Shown: in pieces, positions 15,949-24,372 of the stretch
Position numbering within the stretch: position 1 is the first letter of the stretch
Layout of the letters: each line of letters opens with the position of its first letter
NCBI GenBank assembly: GCA_031411495.1
Contig: JANOBD010000175.1
Location: 186,001-250,000 of the forward strand
Direction of reading: 5' to 3'
From: JANOBD01 sp031411495
Lineage (GTDB): Bacteria; Planctomycetota; Phycisphaerae; Tepidisphaerales; Tepidisphaeraceae
Length of the DNA stretch: 64,000 nt
The notes under the pieces: model-generated
What the model was told of the DNA's origin: nothing
The model's input: the letters and a program-made list of their open reading frames with translations, nothing else
Databases searched by the model: none
Position numbers and translations under genes: made by a program

Positions 15949-18030
15949 ATGGACATGCGCGCGACACTTCACCAGGCAATGACTTTCCACCAGCAGCGCA
16001 AGCTCGCCGAGGCGGAGCAGCTCTATCGCGTCGTGCTGCAAAGGGAACCGCTCAACGCTGCCGCCCTTCACCACCTCGGGCTTATCGCCGGCGACACCGG
16101 CCACTTCGGGCCGGCGATGGAGCTGGTGGCTCAGTCGATCAAGCTCGATCCCGGCAACCTGACATATCGCACCAACCAGGTCGGCCTGCTCGACGCGGCC
16201 GGCCAGCATGCCGCCGCCGAGGAGGCGGCGCGAAAGCTCGTCGCAGAGCGGCCAACGGACCTCAGGCTGCGCTCAGAATACGCGCGGCTGCTGGAAAAGT
16301 ACGACAAGATCGATCTCGCGGTCGCCGAATGGGAACAGATCGCGGCCGGCGCTCCGGACGATTTCTCGGTCCAGTTCCACTTCGCGTTCGCGCTCGAGAA
16401 CGCCGGCAAGCTCGATCAATCCGAGCAGCATTATCGGGAGGCGCTCCGCATCAGGCCCGATTTCGGGGAAGCGCTGGTGAACCTCGCCGGCCTGCACCTC
16501 CGGACCAACCGCACGGACGAGGGCGTCCTCCTTCTCGAGCGCGCCAACGCGGTCATGCCGAATCATCCATCGGTTCTCGCGACGCTGGGTTCGGTGCGCA
16601 ACAACCAGGGCCGGCTCGCCGAGGGCATGGCCCATCTGGCGGCAGCTCGGAAAGTCGCGCCCAGGGATCGAAACGTTCTCCGCAACCTCGCGCACGCCCA
16701 TCTCATCCGCGGACAGGTCACCGAAGCGATCAAGTTGTACGAAGAGATTCTGCAGATTGATCCGAAGCTTCTCGAAGTGAACAGCGACCTGTTGATGGCG
16801 CGCCTCTACCTCGAAGCCGACGGTTCGGAAGAGCTGGCAAACCATCGGCAGTATCAGCAGCGGATTGCCGGGCAAATCCGCTGCAGGCCCGAGCCGCCAC
16901 GCGCACGATCAGCGGGTGAGCGGATCCGGATCGGCTATGTGTCGCCCGACTTCCGGGAGCATCCGGTCGGCCACTTCGTCGAGCCGCTGCTCGCCCATCG
17001 CGATCGCACCCGGTTTGAAGTCCACTGTTTCAGCAGCACATCCACCTGCGACGCGTTGACGAAGCGGATCATGGCGTCGGTTGATGGCTTTCATGTCATC
17101 GAGTCGATGACCCTCTATCCGCTCGACGCGTTGATCCGCCAGAAACAGATCGACATCCTGATTGATCTTGCCGGCCACACCGGGAACAACCGGCTGATGG
17201 CGTTTCAGTGCAAGCCGGCGCCGGTTCAAATGACCTATCTCGGCTATCCGAACACGACCGGAATGGACGCGATCGACTTTCGCATCACCGACGCGATCGC
17301 CGATCCGCCCGGCTACTCCGATACGATTCACAGCGAAAAACTGATCCGCCTGCCTCAGAGTTTCGGCCTCTTCAGCCCGCCGCAGGAGGCGCCTGAAGTC
17401 GCGCCGTCCCCTGTGCGGGCGAACGGTTTCGTTACCTTTAGTACGGTCGGCCGGGTGGAGAAGTGGACGGACGCGATGCTCGCGAGCTGGGGGAAGATTC
17501 TCGGCGCCGTCCCCGGTTCGAAGTTCCGCATCATCGGCGTCGGGTATGACGATCCGGCATTCGCAAGCGACATGTTTGTCCGCCTGGCAAGGGCGGGGAT
17601 TGAAAGATCGCGCGTCGAACTCGTCGGCCGCAAGCCGTTCGTGGAGTATCTCGGCGAAGTCTCGCGTGCGGATCTCCTGCTGGACACGTTCCCGTTCAAC
17701 GGCCACACGACGACGCTGCAGGCGCTTTTCATGGGCGTTCCCACCGTCACGCTTTCGGGCCGTGTCCATCGATCGCGAATGGGAGCCAGCGTGATGCACG
17801 CGATAGGCCTCGACGATCTGGTCGCTTCGACACCGGCTGATTTCGAATCGATTGCCATCGGCCTTGCGAAGAATCAAACACGACTGGCGGATTTGCGTCG
17901 GACGTTGCGGGATCGGCTGCTACATTCGAGCCTCTGCGACGCGGCCGCCTTCGCGCGGGCTTTCGAAGGGCTTTTGCTGGACGCGTGGCAGGGCAAAGTG
18001 CACGCCGCAACGGAATGGACGACCGCATGA
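15949..18030 (+). CDS. TPR protein with O-GlcNAc-transferase-like (GT41/SPINDLY) domain
   Basis: 693 residues. Residues 1-300 are about eight tetratricopeptide repeats (AEQLYRVVLQREPLNAAALH, AMELVAQSIKLDPGN, YREALRIRPDFGEALVNLAG, IKLYEEILQIDPK). Residues about 320-690 are the GT41 catalytic region: IRIGYVSPDFREHPVGHF with the equivalent of the OGT active-site His, IDILIDLAGHTGNNRL, LLDTFPFNGHTTTLQAL and MGVPTVTLSG around the UDP-sugar site. Members transfer GlcNAc or fucose to Ser/Thr, or act on peptidoglycan or S-layer proteins in bacteria. Cytoplasmic. The TPR arm would bind the acceptor. It overlaps the FtsX permease start by ATGA. Confidence 0.9.
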   Translation: MDMRATLHQAMTFHQQRKLAEAEQLYRVVLQREPLNAAALHHLGLIAGDTGHFGPAMELVAQSIKLDPGNLTYRTNQVGLLDAAGQHAAAEEAARKLVAERPTDLRLRSEYARLLEKYDKIDLAVAEWEQIAAGAPDDFSVQFHFAFALENAGKLDQSEQHYREALRIRPDFGEALVNLAGLHLRTNRTDEGVLLLERANAVMPNHPSVLATLGSVRNNQGRLAEGMAHLAAARKVAPRDRNVLRNLAHAHLIRGQVTEAIKLYEEILQIDPKLLEVNSDLLMARLYLEADGSEELANHRQYQQRIAGQIRCRPEPPRARSAGERIRIGYVSPDFREHPVGHFVEPLLAHRDRTRFEVHCFSSTSTCDALTKRIMASVDGFHVIESMTLYPLDALIRQKQIDILIDLAGHTGNNRLMAFQCKPAPVQMTYLGYPNTTGMDAIDFRITDAIADPPGYSDTIHSEKLIRLPQSFGLFSPPQEAPEVAPSPVRANGFVTFSTVGRVEKWTDAMLASWGKILGAVPGSKFRIIGVGYDDPAFASDMFVRLARAGIERSRVELVGRKPFVEYLGEVSRADLLLDTFPFNGHTTTLQALFMGVPTVTLSGRVHRSRMGASVMHAIGLDDLVASTPADFESIAIGLAKNQTRLADLRRTLRDRLLHSSLCDAAAFARAFEGLLLDAWQGKVHAATEWTTA

Positions 18031-19016
18031 CCACTCGCAACGTCTCACAAGTTCGTCGCCAGCGGACGCTGCCGCTGAGCAAGGCCATCGAGATCGCCTG
18101 GAAACAGATCCGCATGCGGCTGTCGCGCAGTCTGCTGGTGACCAGCGGCATCGTTCTCGCAATTGCGTTCCTGATCGCCATTCAGATCAACGACTCGTTC
18201 GCCGATGGCATGCGCGCCTGGATCGCGACGTTCGGAAACTCGCCGCACGCGACCGAACTTCGCGCGCGGCGCGATTCCGCGGAACGGGCGGCGCTCGATG
18301 ACAAGCTCGTGCTGCGGGACAAGGCCGTCGCGACGCCCGCCGGCGACATAAAACTGCTCGATGTGACCACGCTGACCCGCGGCAAATCGCTCGATGATTT
18401 GAAGCTCGAACTCGGCGAGCTGCCGAGCGATCCGAAGACGATCCAGTACGGCATCACCACCGATCCGGCGTATCGCGAACTCTTCTCGAAGTGGATCGAC
18501 GAGGCGCGCAAGGCGGCCGTCATCCGTGAAGAGCTGAACGCGCCGAAATTGCTCGAATCCAAGCTCGCCGACAACGGGGTGCCGACCCGGATCGATGACA
18601 TCGCCGCCAGCAAGCTGCAGACCCGCTGGCTTCTGGGATTGGCGCTGCTCGTCGCATTCGTGGGGATTCTCAACGCGATGCTGATGAGCGTGACCGAGCG
18701 TTTCCGCGAAATCGGGACGATGAAGTGCCTGGGCGCGCTCGACGGATTCATCGTGAAGCTCTTCCTGATCGAAAGCCTGTTCCAGGGGGTCGTGGGCACG
18801 GCGATCGGTCTCATCGTCGGCGCCGCGGTCAGCGTGCTGATGAACCTGGCGGCCTACGGCGCGCTCGCGTTCAAAGAGCTTCAGGTGGAATCCATGCTCA
18901 ATGCACTGGGCATCAGCGCGCTGGTGGGCGTGGTTCTCACGGTCGCGGGAGCCGTCTGGCCGGCCTGGCAGGCGGCGCGGATGCACCCGATCGAAGCGAT
19001 GCGCGTCGAGGCATGA
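18027..19016 (+). CDS. FtsX/MacB-like ABC transporter permease
   Basis: 329 residues from the ATG at 18027, which overlaps the glycosyltransferase stop (ATGA). One N-terminal membrane helix (LLVTSGIVLAIAFLIAIQIN), an extracytoplasmic domain of about 170 residues, then three helices typical of the MacB_FtsX family (LLGLALLVAFVGILNAMLMS, VTERFREIGTMKCLGA, ALVGVVLTVAGAVWPAWQAA) ending MHPIEAMRVEA. Such permeases need an ABC ATPase (LolD/MacB type) and work in lipoprotein export, peptide efflux or signalling. None is encoded in this window near it. It may pair with the giant permease at 7079 as a second half-permease; this is inference. Confidence 0.85.
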   Translation: MTTRNVSQVRRQRTLPLSKAIEIAWKQIRMRLSRSLLVTSGIVLAIAFLIAIQINDSFADGMRAWIATFGNSPHATELRARRDSAERAALDDKLVLRDKAVATPAGDIKLLDVTTLTRGKSLDDLKLELGELPSDPKTIQYGITTDPAYRELFSKWIDEARKAAVIREELNAPKLLESKLADNGVPTRIDDIAASKLQTRWLLGLALLVAFVGILNAMLMSVTERFREIGTMKCLGALDGFIVKLFLIESLFQGVVGTAIGLIVGAAVSVLMNLAAYGALAFKELQVESMLNALGISALVGVVLTVAGAVWPAWQAARMHPIEAMRVEA

Positions 19017-19071
19017 CACCCATCTGACAGGTGAGCGGCTGGCGCGGGCGCCGCATTAAAAAAAAGAAGAA

Positions 19072-19113
19072 CCGGCGACCCACCCCCCCAACTTCTTAGG
19101 AATAGGTCGCCGG
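19072..19113. promoter_or_regulatory. 9-bp inverted repeat upstream of LuxR-type gene
   Basis: CCGGCGACC at 19072-19080 pairs exactly with GGTCGCCGG at 19105-19113; inside, AAGAAG/CTTCTT (19065-19070 and 19092-19097) and a run of seven C also occur. There is no T-run after it on either strand, so it is more likely an operator or structured leader than an intrinsic terminator for the upstream operon. Confidence 0.4.
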
Positions 19114-19147
19114 CATAAAAATTCGCTTTGGAATTGTGCCAAGTGGA

Positions 19148-19153
19148 TATGAT
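19148..19153 (+). promoter_or_regulatory. Candidate -10 element of the LuxR-type gene
   Basis: TATGAT, 55 bp before the preferred ATG. It is preceded by the dyad TTGG-N7-CCAA (19128-19142); the -35 region is weak. Transcription would begin near 19160, at the edge of the CCCCC/GGGGG palindrome. Confidence 0.3.
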
Positions 19154-19159
19154 CCTGCA

Positions 19160-19179
19160 ATCCCCCTTGTTTGGGGGAT
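19160..19179. promoter_or_regulatory. Perfect palindrome, putative operator or 5'UTR hairpin
   Basis: ATCCCCC-TTGTTT-GGGGGAT: 7-bp arms, 6-nt loop, ending 23 bp before ATG 19203. Its position at the predicted transcription start suggests autoregulation by the downstream HTH protein, or an RNA hairpin near the ribosome site. Function is inferred. Confidence 0.45.
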
Positions 19180-19202
19180 GCATTCTTGACCAGAATGAAA
19201 CG

Positions 19203-19991
19203 ATGGCGCTGCGACCAGAACGATCTCAACTTCTCCGCGGCGGCGACGTCCTCCCGCTCATGCGACACCTCGCCGATGTCGCAGCGCTGAGCGGCGAACC
19301 GCGCCGGCAGCGGCAACACTTGATCGACGGCTTGAACCAAGTGCTCGGCACGCAGATCGGCGTGTGGCTGGAGATGGACAACTGGCGGCCCGGTCGCATT
19401 CAGCGACCCATTCAGCAGGTCCTCACCAGCAACCCCGATCCGTACTGGATCCAATACATGAACGACTTTATCGTTCATCACTCGCCGCACGACGATCCGT
19501 ATGCAGACCACTCCATTCGCAGCGACGCGGCCGTGCAGCTCTGGCAGTTCGAGCCGCTCGTCGCCGACAAAAAGAGTCGCCTTCGCTACGGCGCCACCCT
19601 CGACATGGCGAAGAAGCTCAGGATCCGCGACGGTGTGGTCTCGGTCATCCGCGCGGGGGAAGGCGGCGATCGGGTGATCGGCTTCTCGCTGCAGCGGCGC
19701 AGCGAGTTCGGCCGGCTCACCAAGCGCGACATCGCGCTGGCACGGCTGGCGATCCAGGAAATCGGCGGGATGATCCAGCGCGGCGGTATCCACGCCGACC
19801 TGAAGGTAAGACCCGCGCTCCCGCCTCGCCTCCGGGAGGTACTGGACCGCACGTTGCGCGGCCAAAGCCCCGGCGTGATGGCGAGAGCGATGGGCATCAG
19901 CATCCATACCCTTCGCGAGCACATCGACCGCCTCTACCGGCACTTCAGGGTCCACTCCCGCGAAGAACTGATGGCGCGGTTCATCCGCTGA
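19203..19991 (+). CDS. LuxR-type HTH transcriptional regulator
   Basis: 262 residues from ATG 19203; in-frame starts at 19128 (TTG) and 19149 (ATG) would translate through a -10-like element and a palindrome and are less likely. The C-terminus (LREVLDRTLRGQSPGVMARAMGISIHTLREHIDRLYRHFRV) is a LuxR/GerE helix-turn-helix with the recognition helix SIHTLREHIDRLY. The N-terminal 190 residues are a GAF-like sensory region (VISVIRAGEGGDRVIGFSLQ) of the kind seen in planctomycete LuxR proteins; there is no receiver domain. Cytoplasmic DNA-binding protein; targets unknown, possibly its own promoter dyads. Confidence 0.85.
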   Translation: MALRPERSQLLRGGDVLPLMRHLADVAALSGEPRRQRQHLIDGLNQVLGTQIGVWLEMDNWRPGRIQRPIQQVLTSNPDPYWIQYMNDFIVHHSPHDDPYADHSIRSDAAVQLWQFEPLVADKKSRLRYGATLDMAKKLRIRDGVVSVIRAGEGGDRVIGFSLQRRSEFGRLTKRDIALARLAIQEIGGMIQRGGIHADLKVRPALPPRLREVLDRTLRGQSPGVMARAMGISIHTLREHIDRLYRHFRVHSREELMARFIR

Positions 19992-20041
19992 AGCAATCGC
20001 ATCATTGCCGTTGCGGGACGGCGACCGTCCATCCGCTTGAA

Positions 20042-20983
20042 ATGCGCATCCCGATCCCGATCCTTCTGCCCATGAACCCTGCTGTGCAATCCATCGAGGC
20101 TCTCGCGACCCGTTTTGCCACGCCCGGCGTCACCATCGACCTCGGCGAAGGCGGTCTGCCGCGCTTGCGGATTCGCAACTCGCTCTGCTCCGGCGAAATC
20201 TACCTGCACGGCGCTCACCTCACCGGCTACCGGCCGGCGAATCACGAGCCGGTCCTCTGGATGTCGATCCAGTCCGCCTACCAGGCCGGCAAGGCGATCC
20301 GTGGCGGCGTGCCGATCTGCTTCCCGTGGTTCGGGCCCAGCGCCGCCCATCCCTCGTATCCCATCCACGGATTTGCACGAACGACGGAATGGGAACTCGC
20401 CGATGTCGGCGTGCAGCCGGGCGGCGGGATCAACGTCATTCTCAAACTTCCGGCGAAGCCAGAGTTCGCGGCGTTCGGATACGACAAGATCGAAACGTAC
20501 TTCGCCGTCCTTTTCGGCCCGACGCTGGAAATGGGCTTTCATGTCCGCAACGCCGGCGAAAAACCGTTCACGTTCGAGGCGGCGCTGCACAGCTACTTCG
20601 TGATCGGCGATGTCAATCAGATCCGCGTGCGCGGCCTCAAAGGCGCGAGCTATCTCGACAAGACGCGCAACATGCAACGCTTCACGGAAGCCGCCGACTC
20701 GATCTCCCTTACCGAAGAGACCGATCGCGTCTACGACAGCGACGGCCCGTGCGCGATCGACGATCCGCTGATGCGCCGCCGCCTGGTGATCGAGAAGCTC
20801 GGCTCGGGCAGCACGGTCCTCTGGAACGCCTGGCCGAAAAAGGCCGCCGAGATCGGGCTCGCAGACGGCGAGTGGCAGCGCTACGCGTGTGTCGAATCCG
20901 GCTGCATCGGCGCGAACGCGATCACGCTGGCGCCCGGGGCTACGCATTCGCTGGGCGCGAATGTCCGCGTTGAAAATGCGTAA
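20042..20983 (+). CDS. D-hexose-6-phosphate mutarotase (aldose 1-epimerase-like, YeaD type)
   Basis: About 313 residues (ATG 20042; ATG 20072, giving MNPAVQSIEALATRF, is equally plausible). Landmarks of the YeaD family of aldose-1-epimerases are present: GAHLTGYRP near residue 60, GGVPICFPWFGP with the substrate-binding Pro-Trp-Phe, HGFARTTEW with the catalytic His and Arg, ALHSYFVIGDV, and CVESGCIG near the C-terminus, supplying the catalytic Glu. It interconverts anomers of glucose-6-phosphate-like sugars in the cytoplasm. Stands alone, 50 bp after the regulator and convergent with the RND gene. Confidence 0.88.
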   Translation: MRIPIPILLPMNPAVQSIEALATRFATPGVTIDLGEGGLPRLRIRNSLCSGEIYLHGAHLTGYRPANHEPVLWMSIQSAYQAGKAIRGGVPICFPWFGPSAAHPSYPIHGFARTTEWELADVGVQPGGGINVILKLPAKPEFAAFGYDKIETYFAVLFGPTLEMGFHVRNAGEKPFTFEAALHSYFVIGDVNQIRVRGLKGASYLDKTRNMQRFTEAADSISLTEETDRVYDSDGPCAIDDPLMRRRLVIEKLGSGSTVLWNAWPKKAAEIGLADGEWQRYACVESGCIGANAITLAPGATHSLGANVRVENA

Positions 20984-20998
20984 TCAACGTGAAAAGTC

Positions 20999-21022
20999 CT
21001 GATCGGAACCAGATCAGTTTTT
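20999..21022 (+). terminator. Candidate intrinsic terminator between mutarotase and RND genes
   Basis: CTGATC (20999-21004) and GATCAG (21012-21017) form a 6-bp stem with a 7-nt loop followed by TTTTT. On the other strand AAAA at 20992-20995 would give a short U-run, so it may serve both convergent genes. The stem overlaps the last codons of the RND gene. Confidence 0.45.
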
Positions 21023-24000
21023 AATCGCCAAATCGGTGTCACTGATCGGTTCGGCCTTGAGAATGACGGCGTCTCGGCCGAACCAGCTCGAGATTCTTTC
21101 GCTGATCGCGGTGATGACGACGTAGAGCATCGGCGTAAAGAGGAGGCCGAGCACGGTCACGCCGATCATTCCCCCGAACACGGCGGTGCCGAGCGCCTGG
21201 CGGCTGTTGGCGCCCGCGCCGCTGGCGCGAACCAGCGGAACGACGCCGAGGATGAACGCGAAGCTGGTCATCAGGATCGGGCGGAAGCGGACGCGGGCCG
21301 CCTCGATGGCGCTGGCGACGATGCCTTCACCGCGGGCGCGGTACTCGCGCGCGAACTCGACAATCAGGATCGCGTTCTTGGCGCCCAGTCCCACCAGCAG
21401 AACCAGGCCGACCTGCGTGAAGACGTTGTTCTCCAGCCCCCGCAGGTACAGAGCGACCATCGCACCGATCAACACCAGCGGTACGCTCAGCACGATCGCG
21501 ATCGGCGTCGTCCAGCTTTCGTAAAGCGCCGCGAGAATCAGGTACACCAGGCCGATCGCCAGACCGAACGTAAGCGTGGGATTCGCCTTCTCCGCGGCCT
21601 GCTTTTCCTGAAAGCTCATGCTCGACCATTCGGCGCCAAACGTGCCGCCCGGCGGAAAGACGCTGGGATCGTTGATGATCTTGTCCACCAGGCCGATCGC
21701 TTCGCCGCTGCTCGTGCCCGGCAGCGTGATGCCGGTGATCGCGGCGGTGGGGAACATGTTGTACCGCTGAATCTGGCTCGGACCGAAGTTGTCTCGCACG
21801 CTGAGCAGCGTTCCGAGCGGAACCATCTGGTCGTCGGCGTTTCTCACCTCGAACTTCAGCACGTCTTCGGCGTGCACGCGATACTCATTTTCCGCCTGCA
21901 CGTTGACCTGGTACGTCCTGCCGAACTGGTTGAAATCGTTCACGTACGACCCGCCGAGCTGGGTCTGCAGCGTGTCGAAGATGGCGGCGAGCGGCACGCC
22001 GAGCTTGATGGCCTTTTCGCGATCGATGTCGAGATAAAGTTGCGGCACGCCCGGGCGAAACGAGGTGTAGACGATCGCGAACTTGCCCTGCTGGCCCATC
22101 GCCGCGCTAGTGACCGCCTGCGTGACCTGTTCGAGCGCGGCGCGTCCCTGCGAACTTCGATCCTGAATTCGCAGGTCGATGCCGCTGGTGTTGCCCAGGC
22201 CGCGAATTGCGGGGAGCGAGAAGACCAGCGCCTTGGCTTCCTGCTTCTGGTTGGCAATGCCTTGAACCTTCTTGATCATCTCGGTGATCGCGAGTTCTGG
22301 CTTCCGCCGATCACCCCATTTGTTCAGTGTCACAAAGATCTGGCCGAGGTTCGAGCTATTGCCGTCGATGAGGCTGAAGCCGGTGAGCGCGACGACATCG
22401 GTCACACCGTCGAGCTTCTTGCACTCCCTGGCGATGTCGAGCACGACCTGGTTCGACCGTTCCAGACTGGCGCCGTCGGGAAGCTGGATTGCTACGGCGA
22501 CGAAGCCGAGATCTTCGTTTGGAACGAATCCGCCCGGCACTTGTCGATAGACGACCGCGGTCAGCATCAGGACAGCGGCGAATGCCACGATCGTGATCGG
22601 CCACGCCTTGAGCGCGACGCGGGAGATCATCGTATAGGCCGCCGTCACAGCGCCGAAGGCACGGTTGAAGGTCATGCCAATGAATCGGAAAGGCGCAGTG
22701 AGTGGCGATCCCTTGCCGTGGGCCTCGTAGTGTGGCTTGAGAAAGATCGCACACAGTGCCGGCGAAAGCGTGAGCGCGCACACGGCGGAGAGGAATGTGC
22801 TCGCGGCGATGGTCAGCGCGAACTGCCGGTACATCTGCCCGGTGATTCCGCTCAACGACGCGGCCGGGATAAACACGCTCATCAGCACGAGCGTGATGGC
22901 GATGACAGGACTGAAAATCTCCTTCATCGCGTCTTCGGTGATTTCGCGGATCGTCTTGCCCGGCTTGGCGTGGGCGAGGTTCCGCTCGACGTTTTCAACG
23001 ACCACGATGGCATCGTCGACCACGATGCCGATCGCCAGCACGAGTCCGAACATCGTCAGCGTGTTCACGCTGAAGCCGAAGAGCGCCATGAACAGGAACG
23101 CGCCGATGAGCGCCACCGGGATGGTGATCATCGGGATGAGCGTGCTGCGGAAGCTCTGCAGGAAGATGAAGACGACGATGAAGACGAGGATGAACGCTTC
23201 CACGAGCGTGTGCAGCACCGACTCGAGCGACGCCCTGATGAACATCGAGGCGTCGTAAAACATCTTCGCCTGCAGATTCGGGTGCTGAATCGCCAGGTTC
23301 TTCTGGAACGCGGCGAGGCGATCATTCACGTTTTTGGCGGTATCGACGAGGTTTGCGCCCGGCAGTTGGAAGACGATCATGATCGCCGCCGGGCGACCAT
23401 TGAAGCGGGCCTTGTTGCTGTAGTCCTTCGTGCCGAGTTCGATCTTGGCGATGTCGCGCAGGTAGACGATGCCGCGCGTGGCGGGGTCCTGCTTGACGAT
23501 GATCGATCCGAACTGTTCCGGCGTGGTGAGTCGCCCGAGCGTGCTGAGCACGAGCTCGTAGTCGGTTCCCGCGGGCGCGGGTTCCTTTCCGATCGAGCCG
23601 GCCGCCACCTGGACGTTCTGCGCGCGGATGGCGCTGTTTACATCAGTGACGGTGAGGCTGCGCGACTTCATCTCTTCGGGGTTCAGCCAGACGCGCATGC
23701 CGTAATCCTTGGCAGGAATCACGCGCAATCCCCCGACGCCCTTCACCCGGCTCATCTCGTCGCGCAGGTTCAACAGCAGGTAGTTGGAGAGGAACAGGTC
23801 GTCGTACTCGTTTTCATGGCCTTCTTTCGGCGAGATCGACACCACGCCGACGAAGTTCGTCGACTGCTTCGCCACCGTGACGCCCTGTCGGCGCACTTCC
23901 TCCGGCAGGCGTGGCGAGGCGATCGACACGCGGTTGTTCACCAGCACCGCCGCCATATCGACGTCCGTGCCCTGCTCGAAACTGATATCCAGCGAGTACC

Positions 24001-24259
24001 GGCCATCCGAACTCGTCGAATTCATGTAGATCATCCGGTCCACGCCGTTGATCTCCTGCTCCAGTGTCTGGGCGACGGTGTCGGCAATCGTCTGCGCGTT
24101 CGCGCCAGGGTAGTTCGTTTCGACGTGAACGACTGGCGGCGCAAGTTCGGGATACTCGGCCACCGGAAGCGCGAAGTAGGCGACCGCCCCGAGCAATACG
24201 ATCAGGATCGACAGCACGCTGGCGAAAACGGGGCGATAGATGAAGAAGCGAGAAAGCAT
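21014..24259 (-). CDS. RND multidrug efflux inner-membrane transporter (HAE1/AcrB type)
   Basis: 1081 residues, full-length for AcrB/MexB proteins (about 1030-1050) with a short C-terminal tail. It begins MLSRFFIYRPVFASVLSILI (TM1). The proton-relay Asp pair is in GIVVDDAIVVVENVER (about residue 416) and the TM10 Lys in GLGAKNAILIVEFA (about 958). Two large periplasmic loops and twelve TM segments are evident. It exports drugs or lipids from the periplasm using the proton gradient, as a trimer with the adaptor encoded 113 bp upstream and an outer-membrane channel. No TolC-like gene lies in this cluster. Confidence 0.95.
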   Translation of the reverse strand: MLSRFFIYRPVFASVLSILIVLLGAVAYFALPVAEYPELAPPVVHVETNYPGANAQTIADTVAQTLEQEINGVDRMIYMNSTSSDGRYSLDISFEQGTDVDMAAVLVNNRVSIASPRLPEEVRRQGVTVAKQSTNFVGVVSISPKEGHENEYDDLFLSNYLLLNLRDEMSRVKGVGGLRVIPAKDYGMRVWLNPEEMKSRSLTVTDVNSAIRAQNVQVAAGSIGKEPAPAGTDYELVLSTLGRLTTPEQFGSIIVKQDPATRGIVYLRDIAKIELGTKDYSNKARFNGRPAAIMIVFQLPGANLVDTAKNVNDRLAAFQKNLAIQHPNLQAKMFYDASMFIRASLESVLHTLVEAFILVFIVVFIFLQSFRSTLIPMITIPVALIGAFLFMALFGFSVNTLTMFGLVLAIGIVVDDAIVVVENVERNLAHAKPGKTIREITEDAMKEIFSPVIAITLVLMSVFIPAASLSGITGQMYRQFALTIAASTFLSAVCALTLSPALCAIFLKPHYEAHGKGSPLTAPFRFIGMTFNRAFGAVTAAYTMISRVALKAWPITIVAFAAVLMLTAVVYRQVPGGFVPNEDLGFVAVAIQLPDGASLERSNQVVLDIARECKKLDGVTDVVALTGFSLIDGNSSNLGQIFVTLNKWGDRRKPELAITEMIKKVQGIANQKQEAKALVFSLPAIRGLGNTSGIDLRIQDRSSQGRAALEQVTQAVTSAAMGQQGKFAIVYTSFRPGVPQLYLDIDREKAIKLGVPLAAIFDTLQTQLGGSYVNDFNQFGRTYQVNVQAENEYRVHAEDVLKFEVRNADDQMVPLGTLLSVRDNFGPSQIQRYNMFPTAAITGITLPGTSSGEAIGLVDKIINDPSVFPPGGTFGAEWSSMSFQEKQAAEKANPTLTFGLAIGLVYLILAALYESWTTPIAIVLSVPLVLIGAMVALYLRGLENNVFTQVGLVLLVGLGAKNAILIVEFAREYRARGEGIVASAIEAARVRFRPILMTSFAFILGVVPLVRASGAGANSRQALGTAVFGGMIGVTVLGLLFTPMLYVVITAISERISSWFGRDAVILKAEPISDTDLAIKN

Positions 24260-24372
24260 GTTTTAGTAACCAGATTTCGATGATCGGCGGAATCACAGGT
24301 CTCAAAGAACGACGATCTTCCTTGCTACCTTCGTCACTGGGCTCCGGGTGCTTGTCGGTCATGGGTGCCTGG

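Noticed and set aside
21872..24283. 803-codon open frame on the plus strand
   Set aside because: Antisense shadow of the RND transporter; His/Arg/Glu-rich composition with no recognisable domain.
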